Origin: Anaspis maculata
Lineage: Eukaryota; Arthropoda; Insecta; Coleoptera; Scraptiidae
Reading direction: 5' to 3'
DNA: 64,000 nt
NCBI GenBank assembly: GCA_949128115.1
Contig: OX421965.1
Location: 56,538,012-56,602,011, forward strand
Part shown: positions 46,153 to 55,846 of the stretch, one piece after another
Layout: each line of letters begins with the position of its first letter
Position numbering within the stretch: the stretch's first letter is position 1
Program-made: the position numbers and the translations under genes
The notes under the pieces: generated by a model
Seen by the model: only the letters and a program-made list of their open reading frames with translations
Told to the model about the DNA's origin: nothing
The model's database searches: none

Positions 46153-49074
46153 ATGTGGAGGATGGCGGTTTGGAACGTGAGAGGACTGATGGGAAAAGAA
46201 CAAGAACTGGTTCAGGAATTTGAAAAGGCAAAGCTGGATATATTGGCATTATGTGAGACAAAGAAAAAAGGAAACGGGGAAGAAGAAACGAACGAAGGAC
46301 ATTTACTCATTTACAGCGGAGTAAGACAGGAAAGCAGAGCAAAGGAGGGGGTTGGATGCATAGTAAAACGAGAAAATATAAGATATTTGCAAAAATGGGA
46401 ATTTATCACAGAACGTATAATGAGACTAGAAATGCAAATAGATAAAAAGGAAAAGACGAATATTATAATAGCATACGGTCCAAATGAAGACGAGAGAGCA
46501 GAAAACAAAGATGTGTTTTGGGAAAAGATGACCAACATCATAGAAAACATGAACGGAAGAATGATAATACTGGGAGATTTGAATAGCAGAGTTGGAAAGA
46601 GAAAAAATGAAGCAATTGATGTAATAGGACAGCAGGGAGAAGAAACAAGAAATAATAATGGAAGACGACTGATAAATTTCTGTACAGAAAATAACCTGAT
46701 TGTGACAAATACGTTTTACCATCACAAGGACATACATAAATTCACAAGAGAGGTTAAAAGTAGAAACGAGAAATCGATAATAGATTACATGTTGATAGAT
46801 AAAATGCATAGAAAGGAAGTAATTGATGTGAGAGTCAGGAGAGAATATGAAATATATAGTGACCATTACTTAGTTATTGGAAAAATGAGAATAAAAACAC
46901 ACGGAAGAGATGACAAGATGCCTAAAGGAAGTATGGCAACGAAGGAAGCGATGAAGACATATAAATTGACAGAGGAAGTAATAGCAAAAAGGTACAGAGA
47001 ATATGTAGAAGATAGAATAGAAGAAGAAAGTTGGAACAACAAAAACTTGGAACAAACATGGCAGAATTTCAAGGAAATTTTGTTAGATGCAACAAAGAAA
47101 GTGTGTGGAACAATCAGAATTGATAAGAACAAAAAACAAACGCGTTGGTGGAGCAAGGAAATAAGGGAGCAGGTGACGATGAAGAAGGAGAAGTGGAAGA
47201 AATATTTGGCAAACAGGTCAGAAGAAAACTATGCAGACTACAAAGAACAGAGAATAAAAGTAAAGGAAATGGTGGAGAAAGCAAAGGAAAAGTCCTGGGA
47301 AGAGTTCGGGAAGAAAATGGAAGAAGACAGTAAGGCAAATCAGAAATTATTCTACAAAGCATTGAAAAACTTGAGAAAAGATAAAAAATACACGTTAAAA
47401 CAAATTAAGGATAAAGATAATAAAACCTTAACAGAAGGAAGGGAAATAATGACTAGATGGCGAGAATACTTCCAAGAAATGCTAAATCCAGATGTAGAAG
47501 ACGAACAGCGAAATGGAATGATGAGCAAGGCACAGCACCACCGAAAAGAAGACCAAGAAAATACAATCAATGAAGAGGAAGTTATAGAAATGGTGAACAG
47601 GATGAAAAATGGAAAATCTGCAGGACACGACCAAATCACATCCGAAATGCTAAAGAAACTGGGAGAAAAAGGCGTGAAGATGTTGACGGAAATTTTCTGC
47701 ATGGCATGGAGTTCGGGAGAAGTACCGGAAGATTGGCGGACAGGAATTATCATCCCAATATTTAAGAAAGGCGATTCGAGAGATTGTGGAAATTACAGAG
47801 GCATAACTATTATGAGTGTGGTAGCAAAAACTTACGAGAGAATACTGGAAGGAAAACTCAGAAAGAAAATCGAACCACAGTTGGAGGAAGCACAGAGTGG
47901 GTTCAGAAAGGGACGGAGCACGCAAGACCACATATTTTCCATCAAACAGCTTATAGAAAAAACCAACAAAAATAAAGAAGTATGTCTCGCATTTTTGGAT
48001 CTTGAGAAAGCGTTCGATCGAATACCGCGGAAAATGATATGGGATAGTTTAGAGAAGAGAGGCGTAGACGTTAAGTTGAGGAGAGCTATAGAAGGACTAT
48101 ACAACAACAACAAGAACTATGTTAGAACAAATAATATGCAGTCAGAAGAATTCTCAGTAGATCAGGGGCTCAAACAGGGAGGGGTGCTAAGCCCGACCCT
48201 GTTTATTATTGCAATGGACGACATATTGAAGGAACTCAAGCAAAAAGTACACAAAGTGAATGTAGGATACAGGAAATTGAGAATGGTCAAATTAGCAGAG
48301 TGCGCATTCGCGGATGATCTTACAATTTGCGCAGAAGGAGAAGCACAACTAAAGGAAAATTTGAAACTATGGGAAGAAGAACTGACTAAGAGAAGAATGA
48401 AAATAAACACGAATAAGACCAAAGTGATGGTGATAGGAAAAGAAAACAGAAAGATAGAGATAGAGGTGTATGGAAACAAGCTGGAACAAGTGGAGAGCTA
48501 CAAATATCTCGGAGTGACAATTAAAAACGATGGAAGGATGGAAGAAGAAATCAGCAGTCGAATCAATAGCGCAGCAAAGATGTACCACGCACTGAGCAAA
48601 TCATTTATTAGCAAGAAGGACATAAGCAACAAGACCAAAATGACAGTATACAACACCATATACAAGCCAATCCTGATATACGGTAGCGAGAGCTGGGTAT
48701 TGACCAATGGTATGAAGAGCAGAGTTCAGGCGATGGAAATGAAATACCTAAGAAGAGTGAGGGGAGTAACAAGGCTAGACAGGATAAGAAATGTTCAAAT
48801 TAGAGAAGAACTGGAAGTGGAACCGATATGGCAGACAATCAAGAGACAGCAACTAAGATGGTTTGGACATTTAGTGAGAATGAACGAAGAAAGACCGGTG
48901 AAGAATGTATGGGAGGCTAAGACGTTGGGCAAGAGAGCGAGAGGAAGGCCAAGAAAAACATGGGACCAGACGGTAGCAGAAACACTGAAGGAGAGAAACG
49001 TGGAATGGAATGAAGCAAAGAGAATGGCTAAAGACAAAAGAAAATGGAGGGAATTCGTATACGGCTCAGGATAA
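46153..49074 (+). CDS. LINE ORF2: endonuclease and reverse transcriptase
   Basis: A 973-residue polyprotein that nicks genomic DNA and reverse-transcribes the element's RNA from the nick. An apurinic-type endonuclease occupies residues 1 to about 245: WNVRGL near the start, the glutamate in LCETK near 36, GDLN at 141-144, the aspartate of SIIDYM and SDH near 235-240. The reverse transcriptase spans about 480-800: GKSAGHDQITSE, FKKGDSRDCGNYRGI, motif A aspartate in DLEKAFD (D616), LKQGGVLSPTLF, and FADD at 719-722. The C-terminus has WFGHLVRM and RGRPRKTW, as in several LINE clades, with no Cys-His zinc knuckle. All catalytic residues I can check are present. The frame stays open 225 bases upstream of this Met without another ATG, so translation could start here or come from a -1 frameshift in ORF1. 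Confidence 0.95.
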   Translation: MWRMAVWNVRGLMGKEQELVQEFEKAKLDILALCETKKKGNGEEETNEGHLLIYSGVRQESRAKEGVGCIVKRENIRYLQKWEFITERIMRLEMQIDKKEKTNIIIAYGPNEDERAENKDVFWEKMTNIIENMNGRMIILGDLNSRVGKRKNEAIDVIGQQGEETRNNNGRRLINFCTENNLIVTNTFYHHKDIHKFTREVKSRNEKSIIDYMLIDKMHRKEVIDVRVRREYEIYSDHYLVIGKMRIKTHGRDDKMPKGSMATKEAMKTYKLTEEVIAKRYREYVEDRIEEESWNNKNLEQTWQNFKEILLDATKKVCGTIRIDKNKKQTRWWSKEIREQVTMKKEKWKKYLANRSEENYADYKEQRIKVKEMVEKAKEKSWEEFGKKMEEDSKANQKLFYKALKNLRKDKKYTLKQIKDKDNKTLTEGREIMTRWREYFQEMLNPDVEDEQRNGMMSKAQHHRKEDQENTINEEEVIEMVNRMKNGKSAGHDQITSEMLKKLGEKGVKMLTEIFCMAWSSGEVPEDWRTGIIIPIFKKGDSRDCGNYRGITIMSVVAKTYERILEGKLRKKIEPQLEEAQSGFRKGRSTQDHIFSIKQLIEKTNKNKEVCLAFLDLEKAFDRIPRKMIWDSLEKRGVDVKLRRAIEGLYNNNKNYVRTNNMQSEEFSVDQGLKQGGVLSPTLFIIAMDDILKELKQKVHKVNVGYRKLRMVKLAECAFADDLTICAEGEAQLKENLKLWEEELTKRRMKINTNKTKVMVIGKENRKIEIEVYGNKLEQVESYKYLGVTIKNDGRMEEEISSRINSAAKMYHALSKSFISKKDISNKTKMTVYNTIYKPILIYGSESWVLTNGMKSRVQAMEMKYLRRVRGVTRLDRIRNVQIREELEVEPIWQTIKRQQLRWFGHLVRMNEERPVKNVWEAKTLGKRARGRPRKTWDQTVAETLKERNVEWNEAKRMAKDKRKWREFVYGSG

Positions 49075-49193
49075 CAAGAATTTAATTTAAGTTTAAAATT
49101 TTGTTGAAATTGTTAATGAAATCAAAATGAAATGTAATTTTTTGCACCTTTACACCTTGACGGGTAAAAAAGGGATATGATTATATATATATA

Positions 49194-49204
49194 TAACATA
49201 TCCC
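49194..49204 (+). repeat. Right target-site duplication of the full-length LINE
   Basis: Exact repeat of taacatatccc at 44,812-44,822, directly after the AT-dinucleotide tail. Confidence 0.85.
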
Positions 49205-49310
49205 ATTGGCCCCTAAAATAATTTAGAACAAGATATGGCTCTTTCAGTTTCCATAGAGAAATTATTATTAGTGGCGTTTTTGAAAGAAAATTAATTTTTG
49301 AGAGTCTCTC

Positions 49311-49347
49311 TTTGTGAAAACGAGAATCTTTTTCTCGTTTTCACAAA
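49311..49347. repeat. Perfect 16-bp hairpin
   Basis: tttgtgaaaacgagaa at 49,311-49,326 is the exact reverse complement of 49,332-49,347, leaving a 5-base loop. It sits at the outer edge of the foldback that follows. It has no T-run typical of a terminator, and its role is unknown. Confidence 0.7.
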
Positions 49348-50001
49348 GTCACGGAGTGATCTTCTTTCTTGAGGTGTATGATATCAAAGCTTGATTTGAC
49401 GAAACGTGCTATTCCACAAGAAAAATTAGGCTACGATCAGAATGTAGCTTTGAATTGGTACTCTAATCATTTTAAAGCATGAAAATAGTTCTCTCTATCA
49501 AATAAAATCAAGGTAACTGAAATCAGAGCCGTATTCAAGTCATCACATCATTTTAATTCCGACAATGCAGAATAAATTCCGCAAAAAACCGTTTCGATCC
49601 ATAAAGTCGTTTTGTAGCTCCATTTTCATCGTGGTTCAAAACATCCACGATCACAATTTTGACATAGATTGTTCCATTGAACTATTTAATAGATGAATTT
49701 TATAACTAGAAGTTTCTATCGGTGTTACAAAGTCACACGGTAATTTTGTTCAAAAACGTGCTGCGTGTAGAAATTTGATTTCAAAAGGTTGCATTGCCGG
49801 AGGAAAAATGATGTCATGACTAAAATACAGCTCCGATTTTGGTTTCCTTGATATTGTTCGATAGAGAAAACTATTTTCATGCATAAAAGCTACATTCTGA
49901 TCGTAGCCTAATTTTTCTTGTAGAATAGCACGTTTTGTGAAATCAAGCTTTGACATGTACATCTCAAGAAACATAATTGCTCCGTGACTTCGTCGTGACA
50001 A
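49342..50001. mobile_element. Foldback element
   Basis: The left arm about 49,345-49,560 ('agtcacggag', 'tttcttgaggtgtatg', 'tcaaagcttgattt', 'aaacgtgctatt', 'ctacgatcagaatgtagct') pairs with about 49,785-50,001 in reverse complement. There is no ORF with a domain. Confidence 0.75.
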
Positions 50002-51368
50002 GGGGAAATAAATCAAAAAATGGTATGTGTGTGTGTGAAATAGCCCAAGCTAACTGTCTAAATCAAAATCTAAGTTAGGAATACATTGGACACTGATGGA
50101 ATTAGAGCTACAAAACAACAAATTTGAAGGTGAAAAAAAATGCTTTTTTTTTCGATGAAATCGGTTCAAACACGTCTCTAATTGTATACTTATTTTTGGA
50201 ATCAGAAAGTGCGATTCGATTAGAAATGATACCAAACATGTCAAAAATAGTGTAAGTCACGGTTTTATATACGACTTTGTAAAAAATTGCACCTCGGACC
50301 CTTCGCAGTCGTCTGGTACGCCACTGGTGCATTACACTTTCTGGGAACTTATTGCATTGGGCTCCTAGACTTCAAAAATATAAGGTCCATTGAAAAAAGT
50401 ATGAAGAAAACAACGATTCCAAAAATGGTAACTTCTTGTAACTTAGACCTCCCACAGAAAAAATGCCAAGCCTCGAACAGATGGGAACTTTTAGTCTGTT
50501 TGTTGTTCCCCATCGAATTCTAAAGCGATCCTCAGATTTTCCTTAATTTACTTCGGATTAAAACCTGTTTTATTTTGCCTGGGCTACTTTTAATTAAATA
50601 GAAGTTCAGTGGACACCCAGTGGTCTCATAATTCTACCACCAATAGTTCGTTAGATTCCTTTGAAATGACGAAACTGGAAGGGTTCGAAGGATCACTCTT
50701 CGACAGTTCATAACTTTAAAAATAAAAGTCCAAGAATTTTCGAAATATTTCAAAGATTGATTCCATATACCGTATTATGGTTTTGGTTCAGCACTTTTGA
50801 ATCACCCTGTGTAGGTGCTAAATTAAACTTTGAAATCACTATGCATGTACTATTGCAGTATGCATTAAGTGCTTCCATTCAATTTAATATAGTTTCTCAA
50901 TTTCTATAGGTGTTGCATTTGTTTGGCTCTACGAACCACTGCAGTGGCATTACATACTTCTTGAGCAACATTTAAATTGATTACAAACTCATCTTGTAAC
51001 TTTCAAACTCATTCATGCTTTCATTATAAAAATATCACCTTATGGATGGCCAGAGCTCTTCAGGATGTTCGGAATCTTCCAGAAATATTAGACATTCGCC
51101 ATATTAACAACCTACCTGTGATTTTATGAATAAGTACCTATGGGTGTTAAAATGTTCTAACTCGTTTTCTTGATCCAATCTTGGGCCTAATGTAAAGCCA
51201 CACGTTTGTGAAACCGGAAGTAACCACCCAGGGTCACAAATTCTGACAGTATCGCATGTCATATTGCAATAACCTCTCTGTATTTCCCCGATTGGATTCT
51301 CGTGTTCTTTAATCTCCGTGCTGCCTGCTGCTGCTGCAAACTTCGGTGCATCTCTCGCATAATTCCAG
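50002..51368. other. Non-coding DNA, old repeat traces
   Basis: About 50,635-50,790 resembles 43,545-43,720. 'aatcaccctgtgtag' at about 50,803 matches the shared terminus motif. If the exons on either side are real this is intronic. Confidence 0.4.
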
Positions 51369-51664
51369 CTCGAATCGCGCCGTCGGATAATCCTGATGCG
51401 ACGTACCATTATAGCGGCAGCAGTGGGGGCGGCGGTGTTAGTGCTCAAAGTTTCCGGAGGAATTCCGCTGGATTCCCGGATTTAATTTCCCAGAGTTACA
51501 AACCAGTGTCGCACGGTTTTCATGTAAATGTCGATGGAAAACCGCCCTTGTCGCCTCCACCTCTACAGCAGCCGTCGCCTGCTGTCAGGCCATTCGCAAC
51601 ACCTATCAGGACGTCGGTGCATGGGGAACACCGAGAGGACGACGAGGAGGAAGGCCAGCCAGTG
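51369..51664 (+). CDS. Candidate exon 3, Ser/Gly/Pro-rich
   Basis: The island follows a possible acceptor (cgcataattccag) and starts with two bases that complete a codon left open by candidate exon 2. It encodes about 98 residues: a Gly/Ser run (YSGSSGGGGVSAQSFRRNS), a PPLSPPPLQQPSPAV proline segment and an acidic end (EHREDDEEEGQPV). A possible weak donor (cagtg then gtcagt) ends it in phase 0; otherwise the frame stops at 51,691. GC content and codon use differ sharply from the flanks. I do not recognise the family. The intron from 43,366 would be 8.0 kb, containing the full-length LINE. Confidence 0.45.
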
Positions 51665-52140
51665 GTCAGTATGCCAGGAAAACTGAGTTGAAAGCTTTTC
51701 AGTGCGTTACGTATGTCTCAATCTTCGTATAGTTTGGTAAAATACCCGGCTGCAGAGCGACAGGGCTTTTGCAAATTCTTGGTTTTATCCTAAGTCTGCC
51801 CTGAATGCTTATCTCCAAATTTTACGCATACCTATACTTACAGGGCTTTTCAAAATTGCCGTCAGAGCCCAGAGTGCCGTACTAGAAAGTGCTTGAACAT
51901 GCCATGTTTAGACGCTTGAGACATTTCGTCTTCTATGTTTTGGTTAAGAGGGTGTGGATCCTTTTCTAATTTACCATGGACCTGTATTTAAAATGGACTG
52001 CTGATCACGATACCCGACCAAACAATAAATGACGCCACACGGGCGCTATCATGTTCGTTATCATAACAGAAGTTCTCAAAAGATTATGGAAAATCTGCAA
52101 CTTGCATCGGAACATTTTCTGCCATAAATATTTATCGATA
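51665..52140. other. Non-coding DNA, nothing recognised
   Basis: AT-rich sequence; possibly intronic. Confidence 0.4.
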
Positions 52141-53130
52141 TACACACATCAAAAGAATCTAGGGGACAAGCCAATTCAGTCGATTTCTAAAATCATCATA
52201 ACTTTTGATTCCTGTCAGCGTGCCTTGATCACGTCAAATACGAACAATGTTTTATAAGGTAGCTACAGGGTGATCAATGGAACAGTGTAAAATTGCCGAA
52301 AGTTCAGTACAAGCGCGATTTCCCAGAAAAAAAGAAAATGCATGAATTTTAATAGCACAGTTATGAAGATCAGTGTTTCAGCTCCAGTGACGTTTTTGAA
52401 TTTTAGAAATCGAAGGTGAATTGCCAAAGACATTGATCATTTTATACCGCCGTGTTGAACTTCCAAGAAAGAAAAAAGTGATCCGATTTTATTGAAACTT
52501 GGAACACACTCATTTCTGGTTCAAGTAATTGGAATTTCAAGGTCAAATGTCACTTTCGATCACTTTCGAGCCGCTATGTTGAACTTTTTACATAAATAAT
52601 TCGATTTGAATGATACTTTGAAACACGCTAGAATCGAATCATTTACATAAAACTTCAATGTGGCGGCTTGAAAGTGACCGAAAAAGACATTTGACATTGA
52701 AATTTTAATTGCTTAAACCAGACATGAGTGTAGCATGACTTTTAATGAAATCGGATCACTTTCTTGGAAGTTCAACATGGCGGCACAAAATGATCAACAT
52801 CTTTGGTAATTTACCTTCGATTTCCAAAATTCAAAAACGTTGCTGAAGCTAAAACACCAGTCTTTATAACTGTGCTGTTGGAATGCATAAATTTTTTTTT
52901 AGGAAATCGCGCTTGTAGTGAACTTTTGGCAATTTTACACTGTTCCATTGACACCCTGTAGAATCTTTATGAAACATTGTTCGTATTCGACGTGATCAAA
53001 GCATGAAAACAAAGGATTGGGCTATCGAACACCGAAAACCGATACGGAATCGCTGATGGCAATCAAAAGTTATGATGATTTTAAAAATCGTCTGAATTTG
53101 CTTGTCCCCTAGATTATTTTGATGTGTGTA
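52141..53130. mobile_element. Large foldback element (about 1 kb)
   Basis: Left arm starts 'tacacacatcaaaagaatct' and 'aggggacaag' and pairs with the right end at about 53,101-53,130 ('cttgtcccctagattatttt'). Inner landmarks 'ctacagggtgatcaatggaa' (52,261) and 'ccattgacaccctgtag' (52,945) also pair. The arms are near 480 bp. The centre contains 'aagtgatccgatt' and 'cttggaac' wording also seen in the tandem array at 4.6-5.2 kb. No ORF is recognised. Confidence 0.8.
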
Positions 53131-53508
53131 TTACTAGTTCATAATAACAGATTCGATTTACAATACTATGTTTTTTACCTTGAAAGTAGCCATCAGGTTT
53201 ATTTCGTTTCGAATAACTCATCGCAAGTTGAAACAGTCATGAAGTTTTGGGAGTCACTGTCTTGCGAATTTAGCTCCAACAGGTTGCTTCAGAATCAACG
53301 CGATTGCGATTTATCAGCTTTACACCAGAGACGTCAAACTTGACAGTTTCGTTTTTTTTTACATCGGAAGTTTTTGGGTTTGTGGTGTCAAATTCGAATT
53401 TGGTGTGTTTATAACTCTCCAATTCGTTGAATATTCTGTGAATCTGATTACTTATTATCTGTATTAATGTAGAAGGGCTCCATAATCTTGAAGTGGAATA
53501 GGTAGTTG
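53131..53508. other. Non-coding DNA, nothing recognised
   Basis: Short AT-rich gap between two foldback elements. Confidence 0.4.
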
Positions 53509-54521
53509 TTGTATAAATTTGATTTGAGCTTGAAGTCTTTCCACAAGGTTTTTTAATATTTTATTTTTCTTGAGGGTTGCCGACCGGTTTCGCCAAACTG
53601 GTTGGCATCAACGGGGCTTGTACAGGGAGGGTTACAATAAAATTAATATATAAATGAATTCTGAATAGTTAAAAAAGGGGAAAGACTTACTATAAAAACT
53701 GGATGTCAAAATTGACAAAATCAGCAACAAAGGTATAAGGTAACAATTCAGAACTTTTACAGGTTTTCTTAGGTAATAATAGTGGGATCTAGATATTGTG
53801 TTTTTCGAAAAAAATTCTTTTGCTTTCGAGGATAATTTTGAGAGTCTGTGTACCTAATAAGTCGTCTGTCTGTTCGTTTAAGCAAATTAAGTTTGGATTT
53901 GATTTCAATTTCAAAATTTCAAGAGTTTCGAAAAGTATTCTTCTATGGTAGGAATTTATTAATTAATTGGTCCTTTTAGTGCAAAATCTCATTTTTCAGG
54001 CCACATAATTTTTTCAAAACACGATTTTGATTCAGATATTGATGCAAGTTTCCTACATTTTGAAAATTCCTACCATAAAAGAATACTTTTCGAAACTCTT
54101 GAAATTTTGAAATTGAAATCAAATCCAAACTTAATTTGCTTAAACGAACAGACAGACGACTTATTAGGTACACAGACTCTCAAAATTATCCTCGAAAGCA
54201 AAAGAATTTTTTCCGAAAAACACAATATCTAGAAACCACTATTATTACCTAAGAAAACCTGTAAAAGTTCTGAATTGTTACCTTATACCTTTGTTGCTGA
54301 TTTTGTCAATTTTGACATCCAGTTTTTACAATTTTTATAGTAAGTTTTTCCCCCTTTTTAACTATTCAGAATTTATTTATATATTAATTTTATTGTAGCC
54401 CTCCTTGTACAAGCCCCGTTGATGCCAACCAGTTTGGCGAATCCGGTCGGCAACCCTCAAGAAAAATAAAATATTAAAAAATCTTGTGAAAGGACTTCAA
54501 GCTCAAATCAAATTTATACAA
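53509..54521. mobile_element. Young-looking foldback element (about 1 kb)
   Basis: Ends are ttgtataaatttgatttgag and its inverse. Arms of about 450 bp (to about 53,958 and from about 54,064) are nearly identical, the closest arm pair in the window. They include the GC-rich block 'ggttgccgaccggtttcgcc' and its near-inverse. The central loop is about 105 bp. No ORF is recognised. High arm identity suggests recent origin or arm homogenisation. Confidence 0.8.
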
Positions 54522-54833
54522 TTATTATCTGTAGTTCTGTGAAAGAAAATGCACGGTAGAAGGGGCGCAAGCACTGTCGTTTCGGCTGCACAAACCACAG
54601 CTACTTCCTACTTGGACCCAGTGGTCGAAATGGCAATTTTTACGAACCGGAACGCTCGGGTTCTCGATGCGAGCGAAGCGAGCAAGCGCTGCAGGCGTAA
54701 ATACACCTTGGGGAGGGGGGAGAGGTCACTGAGGCCCCTCCATTTTTTTTGCATAAAAAAGTTGAGCTTTTTTTTTAGATGGGGAATCTTTTAAGATGAA
54801 ATATTTGATTGGATCCGGTTTCCTCATTTCTCA

Positions 54834-54972
54834 ATAGCTGTATTACACTACACAATTCCTTGTTCAATTTCTTGTACAATCTGTCAAATCAACAATCAAG
54901 TTCATTGTTTTTTTGACACTATTTTGACAGATGGTTCAAGAAATTGTACAAGAAATTGTGTAGTGTACCTAT
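54834..54972. mobile_element. Palindromic MITE family A, copy 2
   Basis: Starts atagctgtattacactacac; the body 'acaatttcttgtacaatctg' pairs with its inverse. The right end is slightly truncated ('tagtgtacctat') where the next copy begins. About 139 bp. Confidence 0.8.
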
Positions 54973-55114
54973 TAGCTGTATTACACTACACAATATCTTG
55001 TATAATTTTTTGTACAATCTGCCAAAATAGTGTCAAAAAACAATGAACTTGAATGTTTAACTGACAGATTGTACAAGTAGTTGTACAATAAATTGTGCAG
55101 TGTAATACAGCTAT
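54973..55114. mobile_element. Palindromic MITE family A, copy 3
   Basis: Complete copy, from tagctgtattacactacaca to its inverse ending 'gtgtaatacagctat'. It directly abuts copy 2. It is the reference for the uninterrupted form of the copy at 23,725. Confidence 0.82.
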
Positions 55115-55437
55115 AAAGACATATTTTGCTGGACTTCTAGAAAAATGGTTTGCGGTCATCGCATCACTCAACGTTGAAGTGCACGAATGCTTATAATTTC
55201 TTTAAAAAATAAATGTGATAACAAGACAAAATCGAAGACAAATTTATTGAAAGACAAGTCTCAACTTCTTTTCGGTACATTTTTCCACGAAACGGAACGG
55301 CTTTCGGCAAAATTTCACGAGACGGAACGGTTTTGGAAAATATTTCACGAACCGGAACGCCGTTCCGGTCTGTTCCGGTACATTTCAACCACTGCTTGGA
55401 CCACAGCTCGGGCCTTGAGAGAGTTTTCTTTTCACAA

Positions 55438-55846
55438 GTAAGATTGCCGTCAATCAATTATTGGATATAATTCCACTATTTCATTGCAGAATACAGAAAA
55501 ACGACAAAGAATTTTGTCGAGTTTTGAATTTCTGCTATTAGTAAACTATCGGTTTTTATTTAGTTGTGAATTAGATTTAGATGTGGAAGTGCAAGGTGGC
55601 CGACCGCCTCAAGAGCGCAACTTGAATCAAGTATCGGACATACGTTTTCACTTTTATAGCTTACTGCAATTCCAATTAAAAGAGCATCCAGTTGAAAAGA
55701 ATATGATCCATTTACCAAACATAAAGGACAACCGCTGTCAAAACGGAATGAAGGCAGATTATATAATAACACCAATATCTAATAACTTCTGCTAACCACC
55801 TGAATATCAGCCTGTCATTCATGTTTGATATACGAACGGCTTATAT
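55438..55846. other. Non-coding DNA with possible acceptor at 55,494
   Basis: A pyrimidine-rich 'tatttcattgcag' precedes a 100-codon open frame that is AT-rich and has no domain. It is not called as a gene. Confidence 0.35.

Larger units (their letters stand above)
44823..49193 (+). mobile_element. Full-length two-ORF LINE (non-LTR retrotransposon)
   Basis: The element is bounded by a perfect 11-bp duplication. It has a GC-richer 5' UTR of 344 bp (44,823-45,166) that probably holds an internal promoter, ORF1 (45,167-45,985), ORF2 (46,153-49,074) and a short 3' UTR ending in an AT-dinucleotide tail (about 49,177-49,193). The coding strand is extremely A-rich, unlike the rest of the window. 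Both ORFs are free of stops and frameshifts, and the duplication is unmutated, so the insertion is probably recent and the copy may be active. Clade assignment is open: ORF1 is L1-ORF1p-like, and the ORF2 tail (RGRPRKTW) recalls RTE and related clades. Confidence 0.92.
54619..55394. mobile_element. hAT-type non-autonomous element
   Basis: Ends CAGTGGTCGAAATG and CATTTCAACCACTG are flanked by a perfect 8-bp duplication cttggacc (54,611-54,618 and 55,395-55,402). GGAACG-rich subterminal repeats occur near both ends. It contains two family A MITEs in tandem. No transposase is encoded. Confidence 0.88.
54535..55437 (+). pseudogene. Candidate exon 4 split by a hAT-type insertion
   Basis: The two pieces are 54,535-54,618 and 55,403-55,437. 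With the insertion and one duplication copy ignored, the frame that begins after a possible acceptor (ttattatctgtag) reads FCERKCTVEGAQALSFRLHK and continues without a stop to a good donor (cacaa then gtaaga), leaving two bases over. Its phase at the start matches the end of candidate exon 3. Only 119 codon-compatible bases are involved, so an open frame could be chance. If it is a real exon, this allele is interrupted: reading into the insertion gives a stop near 54,730. A following island at 55,495 has an acceptor (tttcattgcag) in a compatible phase but soon reaches a stop. Family unrecognised. Confidence 0.3.

Noticed and set aside
45079..49037. Numerous long antisense ORFs across the full-length LINE.
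   Set aside because: They are shadows of the A-rich coding strand, giving Phe/Ser/Leu-rich translations without domains.
42186..55437. Assigning the proline-rich islands to a named protein family.
   Set aside because: No motif distinguishes a family; low-complexity Pro/Ser/Gly sequence is shared by many unrelated proteins.
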